64,000 bases of DNA from Hemibagrus wyckioides (taxonomy: Eukaryota; Chordata; Actinopteri; Siluriformes; Bagridae): positions 24,344,376 to 24,408,375 of the forward strand of contig NC_080717.1 of NCBI RefSeq assembly GCF_019097595.1, written 5' to 3'. The notes below the pieces were generated by a model. That model saw only the letters and a program-made list of their open reading frames with translations, was not told the origin of the DNA and did not search any database. The position numbers and the translations under genes are program-made. This document shows positions 59,586 through 64,000 of this stretch, in pieces (position 1 is the stretch's first letter; each line of letters starts with the position of its first letter).

Positions 59586-61304
59586 CCATCAGGTTCTGAG
59601 AAGTTTCTAGAGGAACCCAGGTAACAGGTTCTATCCTGCAGGTTCCGATTCCCAGGTTCTCTGATGTACACCAGAGGAAAACCAAAGAGTCAGAGTCTCA
59701 ATAGAACCGTTTATGTAACTAAATGGATTTCTGCTGCTGCATCTTGGGTCTTTTGGAGGAAAAAACATCAATAAGCCAGACTCTGACGTATCTCATGAAA
59801 ACCTTAAGGACGCGTTCTCACTGATTAATAAATAATGCTCCAAAAAAAAGAAGAAGAAGCTGAAATTAGATTGCGGAGTGAGATCATGTCTGTGTTCGGA
59901 GCGTCGCTGCTTCTTCTGTATTTTTTTTTAGAGACACATCACTCTAACATCAACAACCTACACACACATACACACACACACATACACACACACACTGACC
60001 TACTGCATTGTGTTACTTCTTGTTAGATCCGTTTGTGTCCTTTGTCTTGTTTTTCTTGAGTTTTTGTTCCTCCAGGTTACGCCATGTTGAGCTTCAGACA
60101 ATCACAAGCTCAGGTTTAGAAGAATTTAGAAGTGAAAGCTTTTCATGCCACTAAAATTTAATCACAACCTTTAATATTTGGCCCGTCAGTTTTACATTTT
60201 AGCCCGTAAGACGCTTCTGCAGTATAACTAGCACACGGCAATTCATACACAAAGAAAATGATTTATTGTTTATATGACAGTTTATCCTCTTTTTCTTTAT
60301 CCTAGACTCTATAAATGATATATTGTATGTTTTCTGAACTTAATGAGCCAAACTGAAATATTAATTGGATTTTTAAGGGGTCAACAGGTTGTAAAAAAAA
60401 ATGTTGTCACGTTTTTATTCGTTAAGAAAAACGACGATACGGTTTGTCACGTCTTATGATTTATTATTTAGCTAGCACTTAGTTTTCATCGTAAAAACGA
60501 AGAGAAAAAAAACCTACTTACTACTTCCTGTTTCCTTCTCCGCCCCATTTTGCTCATTTTTTAAAATTTTTTTATCAGTAACGTTGAGCGCACCAGCTAG
60601 CCCGAGACACAAAAACTAGCTTTAAGATTTAGCCTTATAGCAAAAAGTTACAAACTTTTAACAGCAAACATTTAAATTTTAGCTGATGGACAACATTTGT
60701 GTAGAAATTTTTTTTCTGTTTCCTTCAAGTCATGACATTTTGTAATGACGCAACCAAGCGCAATATGAAGAAAATCTGTAGCTCCGGGCCTGAACCTGAA
60801 GAACAAGCGAGCGCCATCTTATCACGCATAAGCATGTTGCAAGTGTTTGCAAGGAGCACAACCCACCCAACACACATCCTACACACACACCCTTATCCAC
60901 ACTCCCATTCCTGTTCCTGTTTATTCAATGCAGAGAGAATTATCTCACAAACTACAGGGAAGCTGAAATAAACCAGAGGACATCAGCACGCGTCTCTTCT
61001 GCTATGTTTTTTTTTTCCTGATATGAGGAAGAAGATCGCAGAAACCAAACGACACGACGTGAAAACCGCCGAGGAAAAAAATCAAACATGTCTCCTATTG
61101 GGGTGAATTTAAAAGCCGGAGATTTTGCAACGTTAAAGGTTCGGTTTGTTTTTTGGAGGCGCCACGTGTGAAATATCTCACTCAGGGTTCATGATCGATG
61201 GGAATTTTTGCATCATCAACCATTAACTCGAGATCAAATGGAATTTAATTCAGTCTTGATTTAATTCTGGAAAAAAAAAAAACATTTCATTTATCAAACT
61301 TCAA
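59586..61304. other. Unique spacer, no gene seen
   Basis: GGTTCT-type words at 59590-59660, CA run at 59958-59996, otherwise AT-rich unique DNA. Frames near 60.7 kb have no domain. Confidence 0.5.
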
Positions 61305-61812
61305 ATTCTCAGTGTCCCTGCCTTTCACTGTCTCCGCCTCTCACTCATTGTTCCCTTCCTCTCAGTGTTCCCGCCCCTCAGTGTCCCCACTTCTCACTCA
61401 GTGTTCCTGCCCCTCAGTGTCTCTGCCTTTCTCTGTCCCTGCCTCTCAGTGTCCCCACTTCTCAGTGCCCCTGCTTCTCAGTGTCCCTGACTCTCAGTGT
61501 TCCTGCCTCTCAGCGTCCCCACTTCTCACTCAGTGTTCCTGCCTCTCCCTGTCCCCGCCTCTCACTCAGTGTTCCCTTCCCTCAGTGTCCCTGCCTCTCA
61601 GTGTCCCCACTTCTCAGTGCCCCTGCTTCTCAGTGTCCCTGACTCTCAGTGTTCTTGCCTCTCAGTGTTCCTGCCTCTCAGCGTCCCCACTTCTCACTAA
61701 GTGTTCCTGCCTCTCCCTGTCCCCGCCTCTCACTCAGTGTTCCCTTCCCTCAGTGTCCCTGCCTCTCAGTGTCCCCACATCTCACTCAGTGTTCCTGCCT
61801 TCCTCCATGTTA
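61305..61812. repeat. CTCAGTGTCCCTGC minisatellite with 168-bp block repeat
   Basis: A 15-18 bp unit (CTGCCTCTCAGTGTCCC and variants CCACTTCTCACTCAGTGTTC) repeats about 30 times. A longer block including CAGCGTCCCCACTTCTCAC at 61511 recurs at 61679 (168-bp offset), and TGCCCCTGCTTCTCAGTGTC at about 61467 recurs at about 61618. Open + frames are artefacts. Confidence 0.93.
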
Positions 61813-62375
61813 CACTTGCTCTCACTCTGAACAACAGATCCAGGGTGCTACTGAGCGAAACTGAACCCTGAGCCAGTCGCATGAGTCAGCCAAAGACATT
61901 TCAAATAAATCACTTTGTTGAGCTTCGACGGGAATTCGCATCATTAGCCTGTAGCATTCAGACTGATTGCTTTAAGAGTCTTTTAGTGTTATCGAGCTCA
62001 CTAGTAACAGATTAGTGGACAGATTAGCAAATAAAATGACTTGATTAGTGTTATATTTATTCAGGAACGCTGAAGAGTATTAATGAAACTGTAAAGGCCT
62101 TTTTTTTATTTTTTAATTCAACGATCAACGATAATGGTTAGCATTAGCCATCGATCTCCACAGGGTTCAATCACAAGTTAAAAAAAAGGGGTAGAGGTTA
62201 ACTTCAGTTCTGAAAAAGGCGGGACTAATTATTGAGAAAAAGGCAATGTTAGACAAACTCGGACCTGAACGTTTTCTTTCCCTTCTTTTGTCTGGGTTTC
62301 GTCCGAGTGCCATAATCAGATTAATCCGTCAGAGTGCTATTGAGTGGAGCGTAACCTTGAGCGAGAAGCATGAGT
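61813..62375. other. Unique spacer, no gene seen
   Basis: No exon, RNA or repeat recognised. Confidence 0.5.
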
Positions 62376-62785
<410 letters not shown>

Positions 62786-64000
62786 AAGAGTTATATATTT
62801 GGTAAAGTTAGAGTAAAGCTCCAGCAGGAGAAGCTTGACCTCTGGAGGTTCTGCTAGATGCCCTGGAGAAACTGAGGCTGATGTCCAGGCTGTTCTGCCC
62901 CTCCTGACTTCTGATTTCCTCCTGATTTTATCCTGCGCTCCTCTCAGACTTTATCCTGCTCTAAACCACGGGGTCGTCCTTCCAGACAATAAAAAACCCA
63001 CTCATAAACATGTCTGATGTCACTGATTTCACACAGAACTAAAATCCTACAGTAAAATAGCTCAGGATCAGACTCAACACAAAGAACTGAAATATCAATC
63101 GAACCTTTCACTCTCTGGGGGGAAAATATGAGCATGAAATTTCATTTTTGTCAAGTTGAACCCAAATGATTAAATTTAGCTGATTTTTTTTCCTTTTATG
63201 TTTTAGGAAAAAATATTAAAATATGGAAAAAAAAAGGTTGAAATAAAATAAAATATCTTAAAAAATCTTGTTTGATTTTACTTATTCAGATGTTATAGCA
63301 AAAAATAAAGATAATATTATATCCTCTGTCAAGCTGAACTTTGATGAAATTTTACAATGTTTGTGTTTTTTTTCCCCACAAATAAAAGAAAATGTAAAAA
63401 TGGAGCTTTGTAGTGATTTTGTTGTCCAAGTAATAAATTAGGATTTAGAGCCAGATTTCTCATGTTTATTATTATTATAATTATTATAATATATTTTTGT
63501 AAAGTTGTAAAAATGAGCATCATCGTATTTAGAGCAAACGTTCTTAATCGAATCCGACAAAATCACATCATCGACTGAAATTTTGTGAAATCTGTGTGCA
63601 ATCAAGTTAAATATCCTTATAAATATCGTGGCTAAAACTCGCGGTTATGTGTCGATGCGAATGCACTAGCATGCTAATGCTAACTGTCAAGCATGAATAG
63701 GTGAGTAGTGAAGTCGTTAATTTGCGGGTTAGCCCGAGACTCGCGCCCTAGCTACTGACACTGATACCTACAGTATTCACCTCGCTAATAACATTTAACA
63801 GATGAAAATATCTTGCTAACTAGCAAGTAAGCGTTAGAAATCCCACCACTTTTAATCCGGGATACGCCTCTCTAACCCGTAGATCTTCTCTACGCAGCTA
63901 ACCGCTAACTTCTGACTGATGAAACTATGAGACAAATTATACAAAGCACAAAAAATATAAACGGAAATTTCTAGATGCTAATTTACTCCTTATGGCGTAT
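62786..64000. other. AT-rich spacer to window end, no gene seen
   Basis: Poly-A and AT-rich stretches (63180-63500) including a short (TTA)n at about 63463. The last 400 bp have many GCTAAT words. No exon supported. Confidence 0.5.

Overview
The window looks like gene-poor DNA from a teleost fish, possibly an otophysan such as a catfish. The evidence is the DD34E Tc1-type element, an L2/Maui-type LINE whose 3' end carries the 'CTCAAAGCAGCTTTACA' motif and an ATTGA-type tail, an LTR with a proline-tRNA primer site, a pogo/Tigger-like deletion element and a very high density of microsatellites and minisatellites. The order-level guess is weak. There is no sign of bacterial, phage or viral gene organisation.

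Only one host protein-coding segment is convincing: a terminal exon on the + strand (8234-8501). It has a clear polypyrimidine tract and AG acceptor, 88 codons and a TAG stop, and encodes an acidic then basic tail that I cannot assign to a family. Its upstream exons were not found and probably lie to the left of the window. Everything to its right appears intergenic, or intronic to a gene whose exons are not visible here.

Layout: 0-6.1 kb is dominated by two 2-kb tandem arrays (CTGT-based and a 19-bp CA-rich unit). 6.2-8.2 kb holds microsatellites and a GAT-based array. 8.2-9.3 kb is the terminal exon and probable 3' UTR. 10.1-14.3 kb holds a CA array, a TTAA/TTTA block, a probable LTR-like repeat and an ATG-repeat array with a 300-400 bp higher-order period. 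19.1-22.6 kb holds a LINE tail, a 2-kb 32-bp array and an LTR with primer-binding site. 24-29 kb has CT tracts, dispersed repeats, a 35/36-bp array and a hAT-like repeat. 31.1-31.9 kb is a Tigger-like deletion element. 34.2-38.2 kb is a degenerate ATCTGATCTAC array interrupted by a 100-bp perfect TCTA/GATA palindrome, unique DNA and a complete but frameshifted Tc1 transposon. 39.1-40.1 kb is a 31-bp array. 42.6-44.3 kb is a decayed L2 LINE. 45.9-46.8 kb is a 30-bp array. 49.1-50.0 kb is a strand-asymmetric pyrimidine tract. 50.9-58.0 kb contains a 93-bp array, a GCTA-rich repeat zone, a 0.9-kb polypurine array and a 63-bp array. 59-63 kb holds CT, CTCAGTGTCCC and GA-TA-GA tracts.

Several non-repetitive islands (about 18.5, 24.5, 30.4, 35.5, 40.7, 54.2 and 58.6 kb) read like candidate conserved non-coding elements; this is a visual impression that needs alignment. 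I found no coherent novel multi-gene system. The notable content is repeat architecture: homeodomain-core and AP-1-core motifs multiplied in arrays, higher-order periods, a long perfect palindrome and nested insertions.
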